Shown here in pieces: positions 1 to 8,447 of a stretch of 64,000 nt of DNA; position 1 is the stretch's first letter; each line of letters opens with the position of its first letter. Both the position numbers and the translations under genes were made by a program. Under the pieces are notes generated by a model. That model had not been told where the DNA came from and searched no databases. It was given only the letters and a program-made list of their open reading frames with translations. Source of the stretch: Pseudoneobacillus sp042683745 (lineage in GTDB: Bacteria > Bacillota > Bacilli > Bacillales > Cytobacillaceae); the NCBI RefSeq assembly GCF_042683745.1, contig NZ_JBHUJX010000007.1:124001-188000 (forward strand), given 5' to 3'.

Positions 1-2916
1 AAAGATAGTCATATAGCCATAGAACGGGCTAATAATTTCTTTCGGTAATTTATTCAACTTTTCGTCTAATTTTCCACGTTCGATCTTCACACCATAAACT
101 TGTTCGGATTTAGATTGGAAGTAGAACACATCTTGGTCATTCGGCATTGCAAAATTTCCTTCGAATACAAGTCCTGGGATATCCTTCACGTTTTCAGTTT
201 CATTGTTATCTTCATATTTGTCACCAGGATTTTCAATTAAAAGATTAGAAGTAAAATTATAAGGATCAAAGGATATCTTATTGTCAAACCAGCTTGTGCT
301 TACTTTGACATAATATGTTTCCCCTGCCAGTAATCCTGTAAGGAGCTTTTGAGTCATTTCAGGAGCTGACCATCCATAATTCATGTTTGATCCAATAATA
401 TTTAAATTGGAGTATTCTTCCCCTTTATCATCCTTCTGTTTCTTCAATTGATATACTTCCATCATTGGTAAATCAGTGGAATTGGTAAAGTTGAACTCAT
501 AGATTCCTGTTGCAGTTGGAGTAACCGTAAACCAATCCTCATCACCCATAAATTGAAGGTAACCATTAGAAGCATCACTGATAGCATGAGGTCTTGCCGC
601 TTCTTTTATTTTTGTAAAATATTCGTCAAACCATGGATCGTGAGCAGCTTTATAAGTATTAAGCTTGTTAATGATTGTTTCTGTCTTTATTTCTTTCGTT
701 TCTTGACCAGGCATTTCACCCATCATTGGATAGTTATCTTCGTCTGTTGGCAATACCTTTCCATCAATATTGACGGAATATGGAATAACAGATGCTTCCG
801 CCTTAGCAGGTTCACTCATTCCCATATAAGGGTCAAACATTCCATAATAGTTATAGAAATTTGTTGGTTTGTTTGAAACTTTAATTACATATGGAATTTC
901 TGGTTCAGCTACAAATGTTAATACTTCTCCTTCACTAATTCCTTTCGAATTAGCAGAGAACATCGGATAAATTTCTTCTTTAGGAACTTCATGTGCCGCA
1001 GTAACCTTCCCCTCTTCTGGTTGAGCTGGAGGAACTAGCATATCTGCAGTATATACGCTAATACTTGAGTTAACACCTGGGACAGCACTTGTGTTAATTT
1101 TAATGACTTGCTTTTCCTTCACTGAGAATTTCAGATAGTCATCGTCGCCTTCTTCTCCAGTGAATGTCATTGGAATTTCTTTCGATTGGAATGGAAGCTC
1201 CTTTACTTCAATTGGAGCTTCTAATGTTGATTCATCCTTCGGAAGCTCCGTTAGTTTTTCAATGGATAAAGTATACTGTGATAATTTCTTATCCGAATCA
1301 TCATAGCTGCCATTCACGTCTTTCACACCGATGGCGACTGTACCGCTAAATGGTGCTTTTATCAGCTTACCTTCCGCTTTACCTTCACGGACTTCATTCA
1401 CATTCTCCATATACTTTCCGTCTTTAGAATAAAAATGAATCATCATTTTGTAATCATAAAGTCGGGAAGCATTTAATACGGCTTGAATCGATTGACCTTC
1501 TTCAACCGTAAATTGTACCCAATGCTCTTCATATGGCGCTGTAATGGATTCTGTTTCTAAAACGGCTTGTTTATTCGGATTAATTTGCTTTGCTTGTGCT
1601 AATATTTCTTTTTCTGTTAATGGTTTTAAGGTGCTTTTCGGTAGCTTATTTATATCAAAATTAAGAGCCGCAACAGGGTCGATTAACCCATTGGCAAACT
1701 TCACATCGTAGCCAGGATCTCCTAAATCTTTCGCTGTATGCTCAAGGATATATTCCACTTGAGCAGGAGTAAGATTAGGGTGTTTTGTTAATAGCAAAGA
1801 CGCTACCCCCGCCACCACTGGTGAGGCCATTGAAGTACCGCTCATTTTTCGGAAAGAAGATAGTTTTTCAATTTCATAAATACTACTATATACTTCTTCA
1901 CCTGGTGCAACTACATCTACAGAGGTACCGAAAGAGGAATAAGTAGAAAGCTCCTTTTTCGCATTGGTTGATCCAACACTAATAACTCCTTCATAGCCTG
2001 CTGGGTAGTTGGTCCAGTCGCTTCCCTCGTTCCCTGCTGCCGCAACAACGACTATATTTTTTTCAACGGCCTGCTTAACAGCATCCTCAATTAAAGGAGA
2101 AGTAAAAGGACCGCCAAGACTCATATTGATAACCTGCGCACCACTTTTAATTGCTTGTAGAATCCCTTGAGCGATGGCATAATCGGTAGCGCCCCAGCCA
2201 CGATCAAATACATCTATTGGGATAATCGTTGCATTCGGATTAATTCCATAACCGCCAATTCCGTTATCCTTTTTACCAGCAATGATCCCTGCTACATGCG
2301 TACCATGGGAATCCGGCAAACCAGGATTGATCGGACTTACCGTGTTAAAGCTTGGCAATAATTGTCCCTTAAGTTCTGGGTGCTTGCTGTCCATACCAGT
2401 GTCAATGACAGCCACTTTTACTTTATGGCTTCCTGCAAGCTTTTGAGCCTTTTCTATTTGAAGCTGTGAGAGATGGTATTGTTCCCCTACTTTAGGATCT
2501 GCCATACCGTAAGATTTATAGAGTACAGATGGACTGACAGAAACGACTGAATTCAGCTTTTGATAATTAGAAATAACATTATGTAATTTCTTTTTATCCT
2601 GAACTTTAACCACTGCATAATTTAATTCGGAGATTTGTTTTACTAACGTTGCACCCATTCGTTGATGATCGGCGACTGTTAGTGGCTTTTGATAACGTAT
2701 AACTAATGTATCCTCGCTAAATGGAGATTGCTTTGCTTCATCTATTTTCTGTTGTAACCAAGGCTGATTCATATCGATTGAGGCAGCCGTATATTTGTTC
2801 ACTAAACCCTTCGTTGATAATGGCTCAGCAAGTGCATTTACTGGAGCAAGGGCTACACCAGCTAGCAAACTTGCACTTAAACCAACCGTGGCAACCTTTT
2901 TCTTCCACTCTCTCAT
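1..2916 (-). CDS. Vpr-like S8 subtilisin family serine protease (C-terminus cut by window edge)
   Basis: Secreted endopeptidase running off the left edge, so more than 970 residues. Reading from the start I see a signal peptide, an inhibitor I9-type propeptide, then the subtilase domain with all three catalytic motifs: Asp in VIDTGMDSKHPEL, His in DSHGTHVAGI and Ser in SGTSMASPV, plus the oxyanion-hole stretch AAAGNEG. Several hundred residues of beta-rich tail follow, of the kind seen in large Bacillus subtilases such as Vpr and bacillopeptidase F. Two in-frame ATGs lie at 2922 and 2916. The site AGGAGG abuts the first and sits 6 nt before the second, so 2916 is preferred. The role is extracellular protein degradation or maturation of surface proteins; the substrate is unknown. 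Confidence 0.9.
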   Translation of the reverse strand, partial: MREWKKKVATVGLSASLLAGVALAPVNALAEPLSTKGLVNKYTAASIDMNQPWLQQKIDEAKQSPFSEDTLVIRYQKPLTVADHQRMGATLVKQISELNYAVVKVQDKKKLHNVISNYQKLNSVVSVSPSVLYKSYGMADPKVGEQYHLSQLQIEKAQKLAGSHKVKVAVIDTGMDSKHPELKGQLLPSFNTVSPINPGLPDSHGTHVAGIIAGKKDNGIGGYGINPNATIIPIDVFDRGWGATDYAIAQGILQAIKSGAQVINMSLGGPFTSPLIEDAVKQAVEKNIVVVAAAGNEGSDWTNYPAGYEGVISVGSTNAKKELSTYSSFGTSVDVVAPGEEVYSSIYEIEKLSSFRKMSGTSMASPVVAGVASLLLTKHPNLTPAQVEYILEHTAKDLGDPGYDVKFANGLIDPVAALNFDINKLPKSTLKPLTEKEILAQAKQINPNKQAVLETESITAPYEEHWVQFTVEEGQSIQAVLNASRLYDYKMMIHFYSKDGKYMENVNEVREGKAEGKLIKAPFSGTVAIGVKDVNGSYDDSDKKLSQYTLSIEKLTELPKDESTLEAPIEVKELPFQSKEIPMTFTGEEGDDDYLKFSVKEKQVIKINTSAVPGVNSSISVYTADMLVPPAQPEEGKVTAAHEVPKEEIYPMFSANSKGISEGEVLTFVAEPEIPYVIKVSNKPTNFYNYYGMFDPYMGMSEPAKAEASVIPYSVNIDGKVLPTDEDNYPMMGEMPGQETKEIKTETIINKLNTYKAAHDPWFDEYFTKIKEAARPHAISDASNGYLQFMGDEDWFTVTPTATGIYEFNFTNSTDLPMMEVYQLKKQKDDKGEEYSNLNIIGSNMNYGWSAPEMTQKLLTGLLAGETYYVKVSTSWFDNKISFDPYNFTSNLLIENPGDKYEDNNETENVKDIPGLVFEGNFAMPNDQDVFYFQSKSEQVYGVKIERGKLDEKLNKLPKEIISPFYGYMTIF

Positions 2917-3130
2917 TTCCATCCTCCTAATCTCTCCTAAAAAACTGACTGTCATTCTATACTAAACTCTAAATCTCATAGACACAACAGGTAAAAGGGA
3001 TTATTTTCCACCCAATTCACCCAATTAAAATTTCGACACCTTAATAGACGATTATAACCACAATTTGGTTTCAAAAAAATAGAAAAGAATTGTGACAAAT
3101 TTCTTACTAAATAAATAATACGCTTTACCC

Positions 3131-3160
3131 CTTTAAAGCACCGGGGGTCAGTCCCCCGGA
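3131..3160. repeat. GGGGGTCAGTCCCCC-type dispersed hairpin repeat, copy 1
   Basis: A perfect hairpin, CCGGGGG-TCAGT-CCCCCGG (3141-3159), is flanked by CCCTTTAAAGCA and GTTAAAGCACTAAAG. Related copies lie at 5851-5940 and 50874-50943. This type of dispersed intergenic repeat is familiar from Bacillus genomes; its function is not established. The rest of 2923-3324 holds only the possible leader peptide and dyad listed separately. Confidence 0.7.
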
Positions 3161-3230
3161 ACGTTAAAGCACTAAAGTGTATTAAAGTAATGTAAAACTA
3201 TTAAAATATCTCTGCAATAAGGAGGTTACT

Positions 3231-3275
3231 TTGTTACAATTATTATTGGAAACTACTATTTCTACTTTTCGCTAG
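3231..3275 (+). CDS. possible 14-codon leader peptide upstream of the SLH nucleotidase
   Basis: An AAGGAGG site is followed after 5 nt by TTG and 13 further sense codons, reading M-LQLLLETTISTFR, then TAG. The frame ends 49 nt before the nucleotidase start, and its second half overlaps one arm of a 9-bp inverted repeat (3252-3290). The combination resembles a regulatory leader, but the peptide is too short to test by codon bias and may be chance. Confidence 0.25.
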   Translation: MLQLLLETTISTFR

Positions 3276-3290
3276 GTATAGAATAGTAGT
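3252..3290 (+). promoter_or_regulatory. inverted repeat in the 5' leader of the SLH nucleotidase
   Basis: ACTACTATT at 3252-3260 pairs perfectly with AATAGTAGT at 3282-3290 across a 21-nt loop. It lies 34 nt before the ATG at 3325 and overlaps the possible leader peptide. It could be an operator or an mRNA structure; no U-run follows, so it is not a standard terminator. Confidence 0.35.
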
Positions 3291-3324
3291 CTTTAAATCA
3301 CAAGAATCGAGGAGGAAGTAAAGG

Positions 3325-5472
3325 ATGAATTTCACTAAGTCTTACAGAAAGTTGTTAGCAACAGCTACTACCGCTACTCTTGTTGCAGCTGCGATGACAC
3401 CTGCTGCCTTTGCAGCGGATAGTCAATTTACTGATGTGCCAGATAGTCATAAAGCAGCGGTTGATTTTCTAATATCTAAAGGAGCTACAGGAAAATCAGC
3501 TACCCTTTTTGGAATCAACGATTCGATCAAGCGTGCAGATGCAGCGATTCTACTAGCCAAGGTTCTTGGATTAGATACAGAAAATACTCCTGATGCAGAC
3601 TTTACAGATGTACCTGAACAAGCCAAAGGCGCCGTTAATGCGTTGAAAGCAGCAGGAATCACTTCTGGAAAAACAGCCACAACCTTTGGTTCTGACAGCA
3701 CGATTTCTCGTGGTGAATTAGCGATTTGGATTACAAATGGCTTCAAGCTAATCGGTCAAAAGGAATATACTTATACAGATGTAAATAGCAAATATGGAAC
3801 AGCTATTCAATCTATCGTAGCAAACAATGTAATCAAGGGCATATCTCAAACGAAATTTGGATTTAATCAAAGTGCAAATAGTGGCGAAGTGGCTATTTTC
3901 CTTTATGCTGCAGCTCAAGCCATTGAAAAAGGTAAATTAGATTTGACGATTATGCACACGAATGACACCCATGCAAACGCTGCAAGATTTGCTAAACGTG
4001 CAACGGCAGTGAAAGAAGTTCGTGCCCAAAAACCAAATAACCTTTTAATTGATGCTGGGGATGTTTTCTCAGGTACATTATATTTTAACGAGTTCCAAGG
4101 ACAAGCTGACCTCGAATTAATGAATTATCTTGGCTACGACATGATGACATTCGGTAACCATGAATTCGATTTAGGCGCTAGTCCTGATGGACATAAAGCT
4201 CTTTCCGAATTTGTGAAAAAAGCGAAATTCCCGTTCATCAGTGCCAATGTTGATTTTTCAAAGGATGCTTTATTTAACGGCTTACAAAACCGTGGCACTG
4301 TAGCTGAGAAAATTGAAAATGGACAAATTTTTGACGGAATCATTAAAGTTGTTGACGGTCAAAAAGTGGGTATTTTCGGTCTAACGACAGCAGAAACCGC
4401 TGGCATTTCCAGTCCAGTTAACGTAACCTTCAGTGATTATGTGAAGGAATCAGAAAGAATGGTACAAGAGTTTAAAAAGCTTGGTGTGAACAAGATTATC
4501 GCCGTATCGCATTTAGGCTACGATGATAATGTTGCGTTCGATAACGATTTAGAGTTAGCTAAGAAGGTAGAAGGAATTGACGTCATCATCGGTGGTCATA
4601 CTCATACGAAGCTAGCTGAACCTACTGTCATTAGTGAAGGAAAGCAAGAGCCTACGATCATCGTTCAAGCTTATGAATATGGTCAAGCTCTAGGTACATT
4701 AGATGTTACTTTCGACTATTATGGAAAAATTACTGGCCATGCAGGCAAACTAATCGTGACAGACGATAAAGCAACGATTGAAGAGGATGCTGGTGCGCTA
4801 GAAATCTTAAAACCATATAAAGAACAAGTAACAAAGCTTCAAAACCAATCCATTGGAGCGGAAACAACGACTAAACTTGATGGCGAACGTGCTAATGCTC
4901 GTACGAGAGAAACAAATTTAGGAAATTTAATTACGGATGGAATGTTGGCGACAGCGAAAACAATTAACCCTGACACAGTAATCGCCTTAACAAATGGTGG
5001 CGGAATTCGTGCGTCTATTGATGCTGGAGATATTACATTAGGGGAAATTTTAACCGTTATGCCATTCATTAACACTTTAGGGATTATGAATTTAAAAGGC
5101 TCTGAAATTAAGACAGCTCTAGAGCAAAGCGTAAGCCAAGTACCTAAAGAAAACGGTGGTTTCTTACATGTATCTGGATTAAAATTCACGTATGACAGCA
5201 GCAAAGAAGCTGGAAAGCGAGTTGTATCTATTGAGGTAAAAGGTAAAGATGGCAGCTTCACCGCTTTAGATGAAAGCAAAAATTATATCGTTGCCACGAA
5301 TACCTTTACAGCTAAAGGTGGAGACAATTATGACGTATTTAAGAAAGTTTATGCCGAAGGTCGTGTAAGTGAGCCTGGTAATGTCGACTATGAAATGTTC
5401 CGCGACTATTTACAAACATCTAAGAAAATTGATGTTAAAGTTGAAGGTCGAATTGTAGATGTGAAGAAATAA
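3325..5472 (+). CDS. SLH-anchored extracellular 5'-nucleotidase / cyclic-nucleotide phosphodiesterase
   Basis: A 715-residue surface enzyme predicted to dephosphorylate extracellular nucleotides for phosphate and nucleoside scavenging. Residues 1-30 are a signal peptide ending AAFA. Residues about 32-200 carry three SLH repeats (each beginning FTDV/YTDV) that bind secondary wall polysaccharide. From about 205 comes a metallophosphatase domain with HTNDTHAN, DAGDVFSG, FGNHEFDLG and GGHTHT metal-binding motifs. The C-terminal 5'-nucleotidase domain contains TNGGGIRASI and KGGDNYDVF substrate-site motifs. The start is set by GAGGAGG 8 nt upstream. It is a single-gene unit closed by a strong terminator. 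The N-terminal SLH placement contrasts with the second nucleotidase at 48123-50672, which has SLH repeats at its C-terminus. Confidence 0.93.
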   Translation: MNFTKSYRKLLATATTATLVAAAMTPAAFAADSQFTDVPDSHKAAVDFLISKGATGKSATLFGINDSIKRADAAILLAKVLGLDTENTPDADFTDVPEQAKGAVNALKAAGITSGKTATTFGSDSTISRGELAIWITNGFKLIGQKEYTYTDVNSKYGTAIQSIVANNVIKGISQTKFGFNQSANSGEVAIFLYAAAQAIEKGKLDLTIMHTNDTHANAARFAKRATAVKEVRAQKPNNLLIDAGDVFSGTLYFNEFQGQADLELMNYLGYDMMTFGNHEFDLGASPDGHKALSEFVKKAKFPFISANVDFSKDALFNGLQNRGTVAEKIENGQIFDGIIKVVDGQKVGIFGLTTAETAGISSPVNVTFSDYVKESERMVQEFKKLGVNKIIAVSHLGYDDNVAFDNDLELAKKVEGIDVIIGGHTHTKLAEPTVISEGKQEPTIIVQAYEYGQALGTLDVTFDYYGKITGHAGKLIVTDDKATIEEDAGALEILKPYKEQVTKLQNQSIGAETTTKLDGERANARTRETNLGNLITDGMLATAKTINPDTVIALTNGGGIRASIDAGDITLGEILTVMPFINTLGIMNLKGSEIKTALEQSVSQVPKENGGFLHVSGLKFTYDSSKEAGKRVVSIEVKGKDGSFTALDESKNYIVATNTFTAKGGDNYDVFKKVYAEGRVSEPGNVDYEMFRDYLQTSKKIDVKVEGRIVDVKK

Positions 5473-5483
5473 ATAAAAACAAA

Positions 5484-5530
5484 AAACACAGTAGCCTTAC
5501 TCATCCTGAGTCTGGCTATTGTGTTTTTTT
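5484..5530 (+). terminator. Rho-independent terminator after the SLH nucleotidase
   Basis: The stem AACACAGTAGCC / GGCTATTGTGTT has one G-T wobble and is followed by T7. It begins about 12 nt after the stop codon. Confidence 0.9.
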
Positions 5531-5538
5531 GTTTTCTA

Positions 5539-5700
5539 TTAAACTTTTACAAGTGAGACTTCTTCCTTTTCCAATATAACCTTGATTTTCTCCTTTAACT
5601 CCTCCACCATGACATCTGCTGTCATTGATTCACTATTTATTCCTCTTTCATAGGCTTCGAAGATAATGGAAAGGATTTTTTCCTTTTGTTCGTTAGACAT
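5539..5700 (-). CDS. small hypothetical acidic protein
   Basis: I do not recognise the family. From the ATG at 5700 the product is 53 residues (MSNEQKEKIL...), predicted helical and rich in Glu/Lys, with no membrane segment or signal. The frame stays open upstream to 5778 (79 residues), but those extra residues look non-coding. The preferred ATG has only GGAAGG about 12 nt upstream. The gene converges on the SLH nucleotidase and probably shares its terminator region. Confidence 0.45.
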   Translation of the reverse strand: MSNEQKEKILSIIFEAYERGINSESMTADVMVEELKEKIKVILEKEEVSLVKV

Positions 5701-5850
5701 TTTACCAATAACCTTCCATTTGAAATTCTTAACTCTACTATAATGGTAAATTCGACATTTGAATAGTTTTATTGTCACATTCTAATAAAAGTACCAAAAA
5801 AGCAACTGCTCACCTTCAAATAAAAATTGGTAACAGTTACCTTTCTCTTT

Positions 5851-5940
5851 ACCCCTTTAAAGCACCGGGGGACTGACCCCCAGCCGTTTAACGCGTTAAA
5901 GGGGTGGGGGTCAGTCCCCCGACGGTTTAGTGCGTTAAAG
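5851..5940. repeat. GGGGGTCAGTCCCCC-type dispersed repeat, copy 2 (double hairpin)
   Basis: Two G5/C5 cores lie in opposite orientation: GGGGGACTGACCCCC near 5867 and GGGGGTCAGTCCCCC near 5906. They are separated by GTTTAACGCGTTAAAGGGG and flanked on the left by CCCCTTTAAAGCACC. It belongs to the same family as 3131-3160 and 50874-50943. Confidence 0.7.
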
Positions 5941-5974
5941 TGAGATTTTTAAAAGATAAGCATAACATTTTCGG

Positions 5975-6165
5975 ACTTCGAAATTGTCCAGCGCAAGCGT
6001 CCTAGCCCCGACGTACAGGATGTACTAGTGTCGACAATGCGACAGGACGTCGCGCTCTTGTCGACCTCGAGGTCAAATGTTCGAAACCCAAAAAGTCAAA
6101 GAACGACTTTCTTGGTTTCGAAGCATTTGCTTGTCGGGGCTGATCAAGGCGCTTACGCTTTTCTT
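5975..6165 (+). repeat. dispersed MITE-like repeat with AAGAAAAGCG terminus, copy 1
   Basis: It runs from TTCGAAATTGTCCAGCG to GGCGCTTACGCTTTTCTTA, with internal blocks such as CCCCGACGTACAGGATGTAC and GACCTCGAGGTC. The block recurs in opposite orientation at 46277-46545, and related termini bound 39021-39165. Its end overlaps the telA stop codon (TAAGAAAAGCG in gene direction). No transposase frame is present. Together with the preceding hairpin repeat it fills the 5779-6163 gap. Confidence 0.7.
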
Positions 6166-7318
6166 ATTCGCCTTTGATTTCGAGTAGTTTGACTCTTAGT
6201 TGGCCTTCCATTTGTGCAAGTTCATGTTCAGCTTGACGACGTTTGTTTCGTCCGTCTTCTTGAATGCGTAGTGTTTCTTCAAGTGTAGAGATAAGGCTTT
6301 CTTGGGTTTTCTTTAATGTTTCGATATCGACGAGGCCACGCTCGTTTTCTTTTGCGGTCTCGATCGTATTGGTTTTCAGTAATTCTGCGTTTTTTAATAG
6401 CAGCTCATTCGTTGTTTTCGACACTTGCTTTTGCGCCTCTACCGCAGAACGCTGTCTTAACAAAGTTAGCGCAATTGCCACTTGGTTTTTCCAAAGCGGA
6501 ATCGCTGTGACGATGGACGATTGAATTTTCTCGACGAGCACTTGGTTTGTATTTTGAATCAAACGAATTTGCGGCGCGCTTTGAATCGTCATTTCACGGC
6601 TTAATTTCAAGTCATGTAAACGTTTATCCAGTCGGTCCGCAAACTGGATCATGTCGCTCACTTCTTGGAACTTCATTTGATCGTTTGTCGCTTCCGCTTC
6701 TTTTCTTAAAGCAGGAATTGTCTTCCCGTGCAATTCTTCTAGCTTAATCTCTCCCGCTGCAATATACACATTCAAAGCATGGAAATATTCCTTATTCGTT
6801 TCATAAAGCTTTTCCAACATGACAATATCTGATAAAAGGACATTTTTACTACGATCCAGCTTCACACTGATGCGATCAATTTGCGCACCTGTCTTTTGGT
6901 ACTTCGATAATACCTCTTGAACAGAGCCTGAAATCTTCCCGAACATTCTTCCAATTAATGAGCGCTTCTCCGGACTTAACTCGTCTGGGCTCATCTCATT
7001 CAAGCGCTTCATTAAATCAGCGATGATTTCCCCGACCTCACCTACATCTTTCTTCTGTACATGCTCGAGCATCGAATGCGAAAAAGACAATAGCTTTCCT
7101 TGCGCCTGTGACCCGTATAAAATCATGGATTGATGATTTTTCGGATCAATTTGCGCAGCTAGCTGATAAGCCTTCGCTTTGTTTTCTTCTGGAATTACAT
7201 CAATTAATTTGACCGGCTTCTCTTCTACCGATTGCGGTACAGATACTTCTTCTTTTACATCTCCAAATGGATTAGCAAGTATATCGTCTAATAAATTACC
7301 TGTATTTTGTTCACTCAT
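6164..7318 (-). CDS. yaaN: TelA/KlaA family toxic anion resistance protein (YaaN-like)
   Basis: A 384-residue cytoplasmic protein of the TelA family, linked to tellurite and cell-envelope stress resistance; the biochemical activity is not established. It is strongly helical with long charged coiled-coil stretches, and carries the family stretches DPKNHQSMILYGSQAQ near residue 60 and WKNQVAIALTLLRQ near 275. Length fits the family. The start has AGGGGG 7-8 nt upstream. It lies 35 nt downstream of xpaC, reproducing the B. subtilis xpaC-yaaN pair, so co-transcription from the ECF-like promoter at 8022-8048 is likely. Its stop codon is shared with a dispersed repeat. Confidence 0.88.
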   Translation of the reverse strand: MSEQNTGNLLDDILANPFGDVKEEVSVPQSVEEKPVKLIDVIPEENKAKAYQLAAQIDPKNHQSMILYGSQAQGKLLSFSHSMLEHVQKKDVGEVGEIIADLMKRLNEMSPDELSPEKRSLIGRMFGKISGSVQEVLSKYQKTGAQIDRISVKLDRSKNVLLSDIVMLEKLYETNKEYFHALNVYIAAGEIKLEELHGKTIPALRKEAEATNDQMKFQEVSDMIQFADRLDKRLHDLKLSREMTIQSAPQIRLIQNTNQVLVEKIQSSIVTAIPLWKNQVAIALTLLRQRSAVEAQKQVSKTTNELLLKNAELLKTNTIETAKENERGLVDIETLKKTQESLISTLEETLRIQEDGRNKRRQAEHELAQMEGQLRVKLLEIKGE

Positions 7319-7353
7319 TTTTTAACCCCCTAAGGATTTCGGGTGCACTGCCC

Positions 7354-7980
7354 CTATTTTTTCAATGTATTAATTGTATTCTTTGCGACATCAATTTCAA
7401 AATTAAGATGATCAATATCGTCTGAAATGACTTGATGCAAATCATTTTCTAAAATTTGTGCTAATTCACTTAATGTACGACGTGTCTCGTTCAGGGATAG
7501 TTCCAGCTCGTGATTCTTCTTTGGCTGTGACGCTAAAAAGGCGTATTTTTCTGTTAACTCTAAAATTGAATCAAGATGAGAAAAGTAAAAGGGCTCAGCC
7601 TTGTAAAATCGCTTCGGCTCCATTTTCGTTAGTCGGTAAATTTTCCGAGTAACTCGCAGCACATCAATTCGTTCTTTTAATGAAGGTATATGGCGAATCT
7701 TAAATAATGACTTATTCAAGCGAGCAATTTTCGGCTTCGCTTCCTTCAAATTCTTCTTTATATATACATATTCCTTTCGAGTGAGCTGGTGTTTTTTCAA
7801 GAATCGGTGTTTCGTGTACACACCTGTTCCTAAAAAGGCAACCGCTCCACCTCCAACTGAAATGGCAGAGGAAAGTAGTAAAGTTTGACCGAATGCAAAA
7901 AAACTCACTGGCAACACAATGAACGCCGTTGGCAAAGCTACAGACGTTCTTATAATAAATGAAAGAAACGGATTCATCAT
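7354..7980 (-). CDS. xpaC: XpaC-like membrane protein (5-bromo-4-chloroindolyl phosphate hydrolysis protein)
   Basis: About 208 residues. Two hydrophobic segments lie near the N-terminus (residues about 8-45) and the rest is a charged helical cytoplasmic domain (KPKIARLNKSLFKIR). The family name comes from phosphatase-indicator hydrolysis; the true role is unclear but is tied to TelA proteins. The frame can be extended to TTG at 7986, but GGAG is 6 nt before the ATG at 7980, which I prefer. It is the first gene of the xpaC-yaaN unit. Confidence 0.8.
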   Translation of the reverse strand: MMNPFLSFIIRTSVALPTAFIVLPVSFFAFGQTLLLSSAISVGGGAVAFLGTGVYTKHRFLKKHQLTRKEYVYIKKNLKEAKPKIARLNKSLFKIRHIPSLKERIDVLRVTRKIYRLTKMEPKRFYKAEPFYFSHLDSILELTEKYAFLASQPKKNHELELSLNETRRTLSELAQILENDLHQVISDDIDHLNFEIDVAKNTINTLKK

Positions 7981-8021
7981 AATCAACTCCTAGTTCGAGC
8001 AAAAAATATCTTACTATTTCA

Positions 8022-8048
8022 TACGAATGAAAAGGAAAAAATGTTTCG
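8022..8048 (-). promoter_or_regulatory. ECF sigma (sigma-W-type) promoter candidate for xpaC-yaaN
   Basis: On the minus strand CGAAAC (8048-8043) is separated by 17 nt from CGTATG (CGTA at 8025-8022), with a T-rich stretch just after the -35. This matches the AAAC...CGTA layout of Bacillus extracytoplasmic-function sigma promoters. The position, about 40 nt before the xpaC start, is appropriate. An envelope-stress regulon would suit TelA-family genes; assignment to sigma-W itself is inference. Confidence 0.55.
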
Positions 8049-8258
8049 TATGTCGATAAAAATTTTCACGAAATTCTATAATTCAACAATACACGATTTT
8101 TGTCTTGCTTTCCATTAGTCTGTATCTGTAAATCAATCTAGGTCTTGAGACGTAGTTTATTTATCTTGATTACAATTACATCCATTAAGTGTGTTTTCAT
8201 TCTATTAATCTACATCCTTATAATCTGAGAAAATTTATCTACGGGGAGGTCTCTTATT

Positions 8259-8354
8259 ATGAAAGGTTATTACATATTAGGAGGGAAATACCTGAGGAAA
8301 AATAAACATGCGGGGCAATTCACCCATCTTCATTCGACTATACATTCAATTTGA
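8259..8354 (+). CDS. possible 31-residue small protein
   Basis: A strong ribosome site, GGGGAGG, lies 8 nt before ATG, and the frame reads MKGYYILGGKYLRKNKHAGQ followed by 11 more residues and TGA. TATAAT at about 8217-8222 with TTCATT 17 nt upstream could be its promoter. No family is recognised. The rest of 7981-8447 contains only this frame, the ECF promoter and the dyad at 8373-8406. Confidence 0.35.
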   Translation: MKGYYILGGKYLRKNKHAGQFTHLHSTIHSI

Positions 8355-8372
8355 TGAAGCTTATATCATGAG

Positions 8373-8406
8373 ACTCAATTCAATCAAATGTTTGATTGAA
8401 TTGAGT
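8373..8406. promoter_or_regulatory. 34-bp perfect dyad containing CAATCAAATGTTTGATTG
   Basis: Two 16-bp arms (ACTCAATTCAATCAAA and its complement) flank a TG centre. No U-run follows on either strand, so it is not an obvious terminator. The 18-bp core recurs as CAATCAAACGTTTGATTG at 59425-59442 and in near-identical form at 61503-61520, as expected for the operator of a TetR-type or similar dimeric repressor. Confidence 0.45.
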
Positions 8407-8447
8407 AACTCCTTCTCTTACTAGTCTTCTTATATATTTTTCTAAAT

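Noticed and set aside
553..876. plus-strand frames across 553-2930
   Set aside because: They are antisense to the large subtilase, which has intact catalytic motifs on the minus strand.
4839..5279. 146-residue minus-strand frame inside the 5'-nucleotidase
   Set aside because: Shadow of a well-supported gene with conserved domain motifs on the plus strand.
8373..8406. Rho-independent terminator for the VanZ-like/galE unit
   Set aside because: The stem is perfect but no U-run follows in either direction, so a regulatory dyad is the better reading.
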